From positions 75,442,575-75,506,574 of the forward strand of contig CM061227.1 in the NCBI GenBank assembly GCA_030844895.1: a stretch of DNA of 64,000 bases. Direction: 5' to 3'. Positions 20,923 to 31,562 of this stretch are shown here, piece after piece. The translations under genes and the position numbers were made by a program. The first letter of the stretch is position 1; the number at the start of each line of letters is the position of its first letter. The notes below the pieces were generated by a model that ran no database searches, was not told the origin of the DNA, and saw only the letters and a list, made by a program, of their open reading frames with translations. This DNA comes from Ambrosia x helenae. Its lineage: Eukaryota > Streptophyta > Magnoliopsida > Asterales > Asteraceae.

Positions 20923-22726
20923 CTATTGCTTGAATTGCTTCAGCCTTCGCTCTTCGTCCATAGTCTTGTTCATCAATTTGATACGCAATAACGTCTTTTG
21001 TTCTTTTGTCATCACTGGTTCATGAGTTTGTTTCGGTTTCTTCTTTTCAACATTTTAAATCTTAACAAACTTCCCCAGTTTCTTGTCGAAATCACACCCG
21101 GCATTAACATCCCACGCAAAGCATAAGAATATCACACGTTAGTATTTGGATACCTGTTCACTGTCTTTTGCTTCACAATAAATTGGATTATAATAGAGCA
21201 TGATGATATCTTCGTGCGAGCAATTGATCAGCCACATAGGATCAAAGATGTGAATCTTCTTAAAGTCCTTCAAACCATCCTTCAGAACGATAATAACTTC
21301 TGCTGTCTTCCAATCATAGTACCACCACATGAAATTCTTTGAAAAGTGTTGTGGAATCTGCATCAAAGGAATATGTTTCAACACTTTCGGTGGTTTATAC
21401 TTCAAAGTCACCTTGGGCAACCCCGTTATATCATCCCTCTCCTTCTTATGGACTATCCTCTTAGGATATTGTGGGGTAAACACGTCCCATTTCGTCCTGC
21501 TCTCTCTACCCATTCTATCTGCAAAGTAACCAACAAGATGGTTGTTTACTGAAGCACCTGATATTTCATGTCTGCAGATATCTCGAACATCCCAGTACGG
21601 TAGTGTCTTAATGTCGTGGAATCTGTCAGAGTACAGAATTCCTTTCTCCCATTTCATTGCGACACATTTAAGTTGTCTCAAGTACTTCCAGCCGAGAGCT
21701 TTCCCTTTAAACAACTCATTATGGAGTTTGTAAAAGCTACCTTGAACATCAGTCTTTGGACGGTTAGCTTCTTTTTCTTTATGCTTCCTCAACAATTCTT
21801 TCAAAGCATCAGATTGTTCAGTATTTGGCTTTTGACAATCTGAAAACACTTCTTCAACAAACTTCTTAATCTTATCACGAGCAAGTTTCTCAGCCTGGCT
21901 CAACAGTTCATCAGAGAATTCAGGAAATCCAGAATCTTTGTCATTCTTAAAGTATTCTGGATATTCCTCGCTAGTAATATCCTCAATCTCCACTTCTTCA
22001 AACACTGGGACATCTCTATCATCGAAGTGATTACCTGCTTCTTTCTCAGGTATATTCGGTATCTAGTTATCACTCATCAACTCCACCAGAGATTTACCAA
22101 CCTGTTTCGCCAGTCCCTTCAATATCTCTTTAGATACGGCTGCAGAAACTTCTCTGTCCTCTAGATCAGGATTGTTATATTCCAACTCAAAACGCATATC
22201 GTTTGACTCAAATATCTCTGGAAACCTGCCAGTCATCTCTATAGTCCAGACTCTATCAGTCAACATCTGGCGATAATATTTCTTATCTTCTTTAGATAAG
22301 GCTCTTAATTTCTCGTTCCTGAAGATATTATCATCGTCAGTAGTACCACCAGGAGCTTTCGAACTAGATTCTCCTATGTCCTTTCCCGATCATGTCTTCT
22401 AACACTTATACTTGTCAGTATCATCATCATCATCACTATCAGAACTAGCAGAGCTATTACCATCACCTGAATCATCTCCTGAACCATCATCATCACCATA
22501 ATCTTTCTTATTCTTCTTAGGAGCATCACCGGAATTCTCATTCAACTCATCATCATCTTCTTCTTCTTCATCTGATGGTTCAAAATCAACTTCCTCCTCG
22601 TCACGTTCTTTATCTTCTTCACCAGCTTGTAATTGTGGAGCTTTAGAGTACAAATCCTTTATCAGAATATTCATACTCTTGTTGTTTGCTCTCAGCTTCT
22701 TGTTCTCCTCTTTCATAGTAACGTAC
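20923..22726 (-). pseudogene. R2 env-position ORF, C-terminal piece
   Basis: Minus strand. It holds the end of the coiled coil, the acidic tail, the junction where E1 has a stop but R2 has TGG, and the C-terminal Trp/Tyr-rich domain with LPYWDVRDICRH, YPKRIVHKK and HIFDPMWLINCSHEDIIML. Breaks: a stop at about 22063, a frame break after SEQVSKY at about 21140, and damage near 22399. The last coding part up to TAG 20925-20923 is recognisable against E1. Element A interrupts upstream. Confidence 0.82.
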
Positions 22727-24033
22727 TGTAACACCCCAACCGATGGCGGAAACATCGGGATGTCACGTATTGACGATTGTTCAGTAGCTCATGGTAAATA
22801 ATAAATTTCATTAATTGATTACATAAATTACACACAATTGTTCTAATAGAATTTGTACATCAAAATGAAAAATACTAGATACACATCTTCAAACATTAAC
22901 TCTAATCTTCAAGCAAGCTATATCCTGAAACATGTTAAGTTTGAAAATATTTTGGGTCAACAAAAGTTGGTGAGAATTACATAGGTTTGAATGTTGAATA
23001 AAATTTGTACAATTCGAGTGTCATGGCAAGTCTAGTCCATATGTGAAAACAATACTACCCGGTAAATCGTGTGCATAATCAAACCTTGTGACTAGAATAT
23101 TGTGGTCCATCCCATACGCATATGGTTCACTCGTTTATGTTGCGATAACAATCACCCACGCTACCTATGTTAGAGGTAACGTATCCGGGTGGGGTTGTCA
23201 GGCCAATAGATCTATCATTGTATACAGTCGGCTGATCAATGTTAATGATTATGCTAGAAGAATGTGCTTACCCTAGTAATGTTTAAGACATAATGCAACA
23301 TAGAATAACACATAGACACTTATGATTGAATTGTAAATTGAATGTTGTAACATGTTTCACCCAAAAAAATAGAAAAGGGGCTATGTAAAACTCACCTTAG
23401 GTGCTTAATGAGTTCGTGAGTTTTCTTGAGCGTGCAAACAATTAGTAATAATGCCTTGGAAAACTCGGAACTAGCTAGAGGAGATAATGATGGATGAAAA
23501 CTTTAGTATGTGAGAGTTGGGATAATACTGTTTTTTTTATTGAATTTATAAAGAGTTAAATGGTAGGCTATTGTATTTATAGTGTAGAAATTGGAGTTGT
23601 AATTAGGGACTACTTTGACTAGGCTAGAATTTAGGAACAACTTTGACTTGACTAGAAGACCATATTTACTAACACTTTGTCTTGACTAGGAGACCATATT
23701 TACTAACACTTTGACTTGACTTGACTAAGAGACTACCTTTGACTTTTCAGGTTTGACTAAGGGACCTTGAAAGGGTTTAAGTTTAATTGGTTTTAATTAA
23801 CATCACAAAACACCAAATGGTGTAGTGGTTTGTGTGGTGTGGTTAAGGTTTAGCCCGCCAGGGACTCGGGTTCAAATCCTGGCTCAGGCAAACATTTTTT
23901 TTAACGTTTTTAAATCAGAATTTTTAATAAAATCTAATTTAATATTGATTATAAGTCATTATTTAAACAAAAAAATTAATAAAATGGATGGGAAAGATAT
24001 TGTAAACATGAATCGGATGAATAAACGAGAGAG

Positions 24034-24071
<38 letters not shown>

Positions 24072-24084
24072 GTGTGATTTTACA
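22727..24084 (-). repeat. A left LTR (3' LTR in element orientation)
   Basis: From TGTAACACCCC to GTGATTTTACA, with a TA microsatellite near 24040-24067. A tRNA-like segment (23818-23890) lies inside. Confidence 0.9.
23818..23890 (+). repeat. tRNA-derived (SINE-like) segment in the A left LTR
   Basis: TGGTGTAGTGGTT (23818-23830) resembles a polymerase III A box and GGTTCAAATCC (23869-23879) fits the B box, 51 bp apart; a T run follows. The same segment is in the right LTR at 27502-27574. It does not fold as a complete tRNA, so I call it a SINE head or tRNA relic. Confidence 0.55.
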
Positions 24085-24099
24085 GTCTCCCCTACTTTT
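24085..24099 (-). other. A polypurine tract
   Basis: The minus strand reads AAAGTAGGGGAGAC directly before the LTR, the same as in C at 45336-45350. Confidence 0.8.
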
Positions 24100-26432
24100 A
24101 GGAACTTCGTCTCGAAGTTTATTAAAAACACAGGGTTGAGGATGATTAGGTAGAAATTAAGTCAACTAGGGTTTGGAAAATTTGGGTTAAGGCACGACAT
24201 GAATTTATAGGTAATAGAATAATCTGTTTCGAATAATTTGGATAAAAGGTTTGATATGTGTGAGTTTTAAGGGTTGGATTAGGTTCATCTGAAATAGCAA
24301 GGAGAATAAGAATCTAGCAAAACACTAAACTTAAGTGTTAGGAAAGAAATGCATGAGTTGATTGACTATAGAAAGACTAAATGAACTACCAGGTAACTAG
24401 AGTTTATAATTGATTACCTACCGAAAACCTTGATAGAATTCCACACTACCTTAACGTACCTGTAAATTCATGATTACGTTCCGGACCGCAATCACCAATT
24501 TACCTTACATTAGGGTTTTGTGTCCTTCTATGACTCTAAACACATATGTAAGTAATGCAAAATAACCTTGTGATTGAATCTTTGTATCAATGAGTCTAAT
24601 AAATCTTTGTATCAAATTACATGTATGATGTATCCAAAAATGAGTCCAACTGTTGAGCAGGAAAAGACCTCTACCAGTCAGTGAGTAGGAACCTCTACCG
24701 ATTGTTGAGCAGGTTCGGTAGCCTCTACCTGTCGTTGAGCAGGTTATTAGAACCTCTACCGACTGTTGAGCAGGCATGATGACCTCTACCAATTGTTGAG
24801 CAGGTTGTTAGGTACTCTACTAACTGTTGAGCAAGTACTTCATCCTCTACCAGTTGTTTGATTAAGTGTAACAATTGTTTTTTATTTAACACATAAGTTG
24901 CAAGTTCGTAATATATACATGTAAGTAAGTTTGTAAATGCATCAAGTATGGCATGCGAGTTGTAATAGAGTTGTCCTAGACAAGATTAATGACTCTAGGT
25001 GTGTTTATAGCAAATAGTTTATATTCCATGCTTTCAAGTATCATGAATAATCAAATGTTCAAGTAGATAATCAAATCCTCATGTATAACTAAGAATCAAG
25101 TTTGATGCAACGAACAATCAAGTTTTCAATAGTCTGATTATCATAGGGATCAAGTTCATGTTCCAGAAGGTGAAGAATATGAATTTAGTTCTTGAGAGGA
25201 TGATGAAGAACTCAAAGCATCATCAAGGTTATGAAAGATAGTGAACGTGAAAATAGTTAATAAAGGGTTTATTTTATAGTAAGGAGATTATGTAGCAGTG
25301 TAAATCGTGGGGTTTGGATCAAAGGTTAGAATCTAGCGTATGAGAAAACATGATTGTGATAAATACCAAAAATTGTAAAAGATCGAACAAGTTGAAAATA
25401 ATTAGGTGGCAATGGAGATTAAATTTTGTTCATGAGGATGGAAAGATCTTATCATTTTTCTTTTTAAAACTGGTTTCTTATATAAAACAAAAGTTGCTAA
25501 ATAGTACAAACTAAGTGGCTTTAGATCAGAATATTTTAGTTTAGTCGAAGATTTTAAACACGACGTTAGGTATTATAGATCAAGGTGACATTATATCAAA
25601 AATCCTTTGTTATGCTAATGAATAAACATTTGGATTTAGAAATTAAGTTTGAGGATATCTTATAACAAAAATATGTATTTATAGGTGATGAAAATTTTGA
25701 CAATATTAAGAAATCTTTAGTGTTGGGCTAGGGTCTACCCAGGTTATAAGGTTACAGTTAGAAATATGTAACATGTTGAAAAATGAAATAATATGATTTA
25801 GGGAGGGTGTTGAAAATAATCAAACATGTGACTAAGATGGTAAGATGAAATGTGATTGTGAAATCCATATATGATTAGGAAATGGGATTGATTCAAGCTG
25901 TAAAATTTTGAGATTTTAGAGCTTAGTTTTAAGGAAAGTGAGTGTAATCATTTATTTATTAATTAAAACGAATAAACGAAAACGTTGACTTATCAAAACT
26001 TCTAGATTCTAATAACATAGTGAAGACATGCTTTAGCCTATAAGTGAACACTCATCCTGAGAATTCCCAGGTAGGCATCCGGGTCCCTCGTCTGATTGGG
26101 ATTTATGCGCAATGCCAGTCCTAGACAGAAAACTCAGAATACAGGCGTTCACCCTTCCAGATTGCACGTGTTCGTTATTAAAATCTAGAACTTCGATGGG
26201 ATCTTCAATGCAGCTCAGGTTAGGACTTGAGAATCTAGTCCTATTTGTCTACGGGTAGTTCCAGTGATGGAGAACAATCTTCTTGTAGGGACTAAAGTAG
26301 GGATAAGATGTAGGAGAGAGATAGAGAATAGAAACAAGTAGGATTGCAAGTAAAAGGAGCAAGTACTGGTTAAAATCCTATGGTAATAGACTAGATTATT
26401 TTTTTTCTAATAACCTAATTCCCTATAACCAT
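24100..26432 (-). other. A internal region, no gene
   Basis: No ORF with recognisable content in 2.3 kb. It includes a minisatellite at about 24640-24860 and, from 25745 on, sequence also kept in B and C. Confidence 0.75.
24640..24860 (-). repeat. Minisatellite in A
   Basis: About seven degenerate units of 30-35 bp share CCTCTACC and TGTTGAGCAGG (plus-strand reading). C has the matching array at 44640-44865. Confidence 0.8.
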
Positions 26433-26445
26433 GGCTCTGATACCA
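26433..26445 (-). other. A primer binding site
   Basis: The minus strand reads TGGTATCAGAGCC, three bases inside the right LTR. Confidence 0.87.
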
Positions 26446-26448
26446 ATC

Positions 26449-27754
26449 TGTAACACCCCAACCGATGGCGGAAACATCGGGATGTCACGTATTGACGATT
26501 GTTCAGTAGCTCATGGTAAATAATAAATTTCATTAATTGATTACATAAATTACATACAATTGTTCTAAAAGAATTTGTACATCAAAATGAAAAATACTAG
26601 ATACACATCTTTAAGCATTAACTCTAATCTTCAAGCAAGCTATATCCTGAAACATGTTAAGTTTGAAAATATTTTGGGTCAACAAAATTTGGTAAGAATT
26701 ACATAGGTTTGAATGTTGAATAAAATTTGTACAATTCGAGTGTCATGGCAAGTCTAGTCCATATGTGAAAACAATACTACCCGGTAAATCGTGTGCATAA
26801 TCAAACCTTGTGACTAGAATATTGTGGTCCATCCCATACGCATATGGTTCACTCGTTTATGTTGCGATAACAATCACCCACGCTACCTATGTAGGAGGTA
26901 ACATATCCGGGTGGGGTTGGCAGTCCAATAGATCTATCATTGTATACCGTCGGCTGATCAATGTTAATGATTATGCTAGAATAATGTGCTTACCCTAGTA
27001 ATGTTTAAGACATAATGCAACAGATAGACAATTATGATTGAATTGTAAATTGAATGTTGTAACATGTTTCACCCAAAAAAAATAGAAAAGGGGCTATGTA
27101 AAACTCACCTTAGGTACTTAATGAGTTCGTGAGTTTTCTTGAGCGTGCAAACACTTAGTAATAATGCCTTGGAAAACTCGGAACTAGCTAGAGGAGATAA
27201 TGATGGATGAAAACTTTAGTATGTGGGAGATGGGATAATAATGTTTTTTTTTATTGAATGTTATAAAGAGTTGAATGGTAAGCTATTGTATTTTATAGTG
27301 TAGAAATCGGAGTTGTAATTAGGGACTACTTTGACTAGGCTAGAATTTAGGAACAACTTTGACTTGACTAGAAGACCATATTTACTAACACTTTGACTTG
27401 AGTAGGAGACCATATTTACTAACACTTTGACTTGACTTGACTAAGGGACCTTGAAAGGGTTTAAGTTTAATTGGTTTTAATTAACATCACAAAACACCAA
27501 ATGGTGTAGTGGTTTGTGTGGTGTGGTTAAGGTTTAGCCCGCCAGGGACTCGGGTTCAAATCCTGGCTCAGGCAAACATTTTTTTTAACGTTTTTAAATC
27601 AGAATTTTTAATAAAATCCAATTTAATATTGATTATAAGTCATTATTTAAACAAAAAAAATTAATAAAATGGATGGGAAAGATAATGTAAACATGAATCG
27701 GATGAATAAACGAGGGAGTTCTATATATATATATATAAATTGTGTGATGTTACA
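26449..27754 (-). repeat. A right LTR (5' LTR in element orientation)
   Basis: From TGTAACACCCC to GTGATGTTACA, parallel to 22727-24084. It is shorter in its TA run and in one CTTTGACT-type repeat. It contains the tRNA-like segment at 27502-27574. Confidence 0.9.
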
Positions 27755-29462
27755 TGTACCTTCTGGTGTTTCTCTGCTCATGTTTTAACTACTTCTTGTT
27801 CTCTTTCTGAAGTAGTTTAATCTTTGCTTCCAGAGCTTCTTGATTTTCATGTGAAGATTCGACAACATCTAACATCTTCCTGTCATTATTCCTCAACTGT
27901 TCGATCTCTGCCTGTTGCTGATTAATAATCTTCATCATATCTGCAAGCTTCTGGTTAACTGCAGTCATCACATCACTAACTACAGTAACCTTAGGTGTTG
28001 AAGCTTCAGCAACAGGAATCTTTCCTTTCTTCAGCTTTTTCGAAACTCTATCCAAAGCATCATTGAATACATCAGTAGGCAGATCAGTATGCTCAGCAGC
28101 AGATGATGTCTTCTGTTTCTTTGCTGCTGGGAATAAACGGGTGATTTAGAACTAGATGCTGCAGGCAATTTCTTTCCAGCAATCAGATTCTCAATGTCTC
28201 TAGCTCTTTTCTCCATTGGCTTCACAACTTTTTCTTTCTTCTTATACAAAGGTTTCTTCTGTTTCTCTCCTGTCTTTAGCGATCCTTCAAAATCTTCGGA
28301 TCCCAAACCTAAACCTTCATCAATCTCATCCAATGCAATCGGACTTTTTGTCCTCTACTCTTCTACAGACTTATTTAAACTTTTAGACTCACCAGCCACA
28401 GTGGCCTTGGGCGTGGTGCTCTTAACAGTCTCATTCTCTGAATCCCATCTTTCATCTTCCTGTGTCCCTTCAGAATCAACAGACACTTCATCAACCAAAT
28501 GTAAACCCTTTTTTGCTACACTTTTCTTTCTTCTAGAAACCTTCTTCTGTGGTGGTTCTACATCATCCTGTTTCTCTTTCCCCTTTCCACTCTTTGCGCC
28601 GACATTCACTACTTGCCGCTTTCTCTTAGCATCAGGATCAACAGGGCATAAAGGATTATCTTCATCAGAATCACTATTAGCATGCCTAGCTTTATCCTTA
28701 CCTGGATCTTCATATCCTGGATTAATCAGATGACCCAACAGATTCTTGTGTGGTGGTCTTTCATTTATCGGCACGCCTTTATAACCTTTCATTCTAACTA
28801 GCGTGTTCAGATTCATGTGATCCTGTACAACTATCTGAGTAGGATCTCTTCTCAAGTTCTTGTACTTCTCATCAAATATCATCTGCAGGAATCTCGGATA
28901 TAACAAAAACTTCTTGTTCTTCAAACCTCTGAGTGGTTCCAACATTTGTTCAAGTATCATTCTAGATACATTGAAAGGCTTGTTCAGGATAAGGTCAACC
29001 ATCAAAGAGCTAATACTCTTTCTTATCACATCATAACCCTACTCACTGATCCAAACACATGTAACATAACGTGTGCAAGATACTTGAACTGCGGGCAAAG
29101 ATTTCCTTTGTGTAATGAACCATCAGTAATCGGTCCATTGTACTTCATACGTAGGAAACACTTCCTTTGCTCAATCCATGAGAGAACTCTTGGATCTGTC
29201 TTCTTATCTTGTAGCTTCAAAGCGTCTCTGATATCGTCTTCAGAAATGATCACAAACTCCCCTGAATAGTACTTACGACAGCAGATTCATTGTTCCAATA
29301 ATCCATTCTGGCATTCTTCCAGAATTCTTGTGGACGATCTTTGTATATGATAGCGGGAGAAGCAAGAGCAACAATCACACGACTTCTCTTCAAGAAATCA
29401 ACAATGCTGGTGAACTCAGTATGTTTCTTCAGGTCTCCCATATACGCACAACAATTGTGTGC
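27755..29462 (-). pseudogene. R2 env-position ORF, central piece
   Basis: Minus strand. It begins with the conserved N-terminal domain (GDLKKHTEF, FLRMKYNGPITDGSLHKG, FKYLAHV, KPFNVS, LYPRFLQM), then the basic stretch KRKRQVVNVGAKSGKGK, linker and coiled-coil start. Breaks: after IQGSL near 29250, a frameshift after HVFGS near 29030, a stop near 28355, and a frame change near 28050. It follows from 46599 on one side and continues at 22726 on the other once C and A are set aside. Confidence 0.85.
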
Positions 29463-29507
29463 TGTAACATCGCAAAATTTTCCCCAAAATTTTAATACAT
29501 AAAAAGC

Positions 29508-29541
<34 letters not shown>

Positions 29542-30271
29542 TTTTTTTTATTACACCTTTATCATTAATATTATACAAATGTGCCTAAGTCTTTATCCTA
29601 ACTCACAACTTATATACATACATAAATGTATATAAATAATAATAATAATAATAATATGATTCTAAATTCTTTTTTTTTCACATACAAGATTATTTTTTTT
29701 TTTAAATAAAGCCTTGAGTCAAATAGTCAAAGTCCTAGTCAAAGTCTTAGTCAAACAGTCAAAGTCTTAGTCAAATAGTCAATTCATCATAAAACCTTAC
29801 TTTATGGTGTTGACCAATTTTTAATGGCTAATTGAATCCAAAACTAGTATAAAAACCCACCTATGACTCATTATACTTTGCACCTCTAAATCGATTGTTT
29901 CAATCCGATTAAACTTTCCCTCATACCTTTCTTCTATAGTCTATTACTTCTACAATTGAAGCTTTGATTATAAGCTCTTGTAATTGGCAACTTTGGGGCT
30001 ACACATATTCTATTTCTCGAGACTTAATACTTTGCTAAGGTGAGTTTACGTAAGCATGTTTATGCAATTCTTTATACTTGCAACATTATACTTAAGCAAT
30101 TCTACATGCATGTCTAGTTGTAAACTTTAATGCCTCATGAATTAGACAACAACAACAGTTTCAACGAGTTTCAACATTACATAATCATTAGCTATGGCAA
30201 AGCCGGCGATACTCAATAATAGATCTATTGGATTGACAATCCCACCCGGATACGTGTACCTCCTACATAGG
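29463..30271 (+). repeat. C left LTR, first part
   Basis: Starts TGTAACATCGC and runs to ATAGG, where D is inserted. It continues at 43150. Confidence 0.9.
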
Positions 30272-31449
30272 TGACGGGTGGTTCAACGAACACCCTTTAA
30301 TAGTGTTAAAACGTTTATTTTATCCACATTTATTCATGTTATTGCTTGGAATTGGGTAACTACGATTATCTTGGTTGCAGGTGTAAGAAGGAGTTAAAAA
30401 TGGCGAAAACGGGCTTGGGAGTGGACCGGACCGCATTGGAACGAGATGGAAAAGAAGAAATGAAAAATGAAGAAATTACACAGGACCACCGTACCCCTAC
30501 GGCCAGGCCGTAGGGTTACGGTGGCCTCAGGCCACTTTTTCTCGCCGTATTGCAGTCTTCTACCACCGTCAAGATAAGGAACCCACCGTACCCTTACGGT
30601 GGGACCGTAGGGGTATGGTGGACCTGCAGAAAACATGTAACTCCTTCTTTAAAAGGGCCATTATGGGAGACTTATCATTACTCCTTCCATTTGAAACGTT
30701 TCTAAGATACTTTGGGGCGATTTTGGCTGCAAGAAAGCATTGGAGAACAATTCTAATCCTTTGGTTTTGTGTTTTTGATTCCTATGAACAATTACTTGAA
30801 GGTTATAATGATTCACCACATCATGCTAGGCTAAAACCTTTGGTGATCATTCTTGGTGAAGGTTTTTCTCAAACTCTTGTGTGTGTTTCCTTGAATTTCT
30901 AGGATGATAATTTAGTATTCTTGCTTGATTATTATGATGTTTGAACAATTGATTGTAGTGTGTTGATTAATTTACCAATTTTTAGTCTTTATCGTTCGTT
31001 CTTGGTGTTGCTAACAACCGAGATATCACGGGAAGGATTGGGGTTGGTTATTGATTAATTGGTCATCGGGAAACAACCTCGCGTTAATATAATCCGAGTA
31101 CTTTGTTCCTTTTTACCACAACAATTGCTTTTACATGAGTTATGTCTATGTAACTCTTTCTAGTGGAAATTCACACATGTGTTTAGAGAAACCGGATCCT
31201 TGAATGGTCATTATCTCATAATTTGAAGAAACGTTTTTAAGTTTGAACCAATAATTAGTCGTTATTTTAGTTAAAATCAAAACACTCAAAATCTTAATTG
31301 TTTACTTTTTATTTAAGTAGTTTAATTGTAGTCAATCAACAAAACTAGAATTTACACATTTTCCACAAACTTCCTGTGTTCGATACCTTCTTGCTACTAT
31401 ACATTAGTTGTAATTGGGAAATTTAACGTGTACCACGACAAGCACATCA
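30272..31449 (+). repeat. D 5' LTR
   Basis: Starts TGACGGGTGG and ends AGCACATCA. It contains two GC-rich inverted repeats (30486-30524 and about 30577-30620). A 95-codon ORF at 30615-30902 recurs in the 3' LTR but shows no protein likeness and is probably chance. Confidence 0.95.
30486..30620 (+). repeat. GC-rich inverted repeats in the D 5' LTR
   Basis: The first is CCACCGTACCCCTACGGCC followed by its near-perfect reverse complement (one mismatch). The second, near 30577-30620, repeats CCACCGTACCCTTACGG facing CCGTAGGGGTATGGTGG. Both recur in the 3' LTR (from about 42180), and related pairs lie at 38020-38160. Confidence 0.8.
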
Positions 31450-31455
31450 AAATTT

Positions 31456-31473
31456 TGGCGCCGTTGCCGGGGA
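31456..31473 (+). other. D primer binding site (Asp tRNA)
   Basis: TGGCGCCGTTGCCGGGGA, complementary to the 3' end of plant Asp tRNA, six bases inside the 5' LTR; this is the usual Athila primer. Confidence 0.92.
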
Positions 31474-31562
31474 GTAGTGCGCAACGTGTGTTAAGGTTTT
31501 AGTTTTATTTGTTATTTTCGGGTTTACACGGGTTGTGTTTAGTGTGCAGGTACTTCACATGT

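Larger units (their letters stand above)
22727..27754 (-). mobile_element. A: non-autonomous LTR element (large-retrotransposon-derivative type) inserted in R2
   Basis: Full structure: LTRs of 1358 and 1306 bp, minus-strand primer site, polypurine tract, and a 2.3-kb internal region without genes. Flanks CGTAC (22722-22726) and TGTAC (27755-27759) form a target-site duplication with one mismatch. It splits the coiled-coil part of the R2 env-position ORF. It shares terminal sequences and internal segments with B and C, so all three are one superfamily, probably mobilised by a relative that still codes for proteins. Confidence 0.92.

Noticed and set aside
23818..23890. Functional tRNA gene
   Set aside because: A and B boxes are present but no full cloverleaf or acceptor stem can be drawn.
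23825..24139. 104-codon ORF in the A left LTR
   Set aside because: It covers the tRNA-like segment and a TA microsatellite, and is not kept in the right LTR.
24640..24860. CRISPR-like spaced repeats
   Set aside because: Units are degenerate and contiguous without unique spacers; this is a plant retrotransposon minisatellite.
30615..30902. 95-codon ORF, repeated at 42313-42597
   Set aside because: It lies inside the D LTRs and is duplicated only because the LTR is; no protein likeness.
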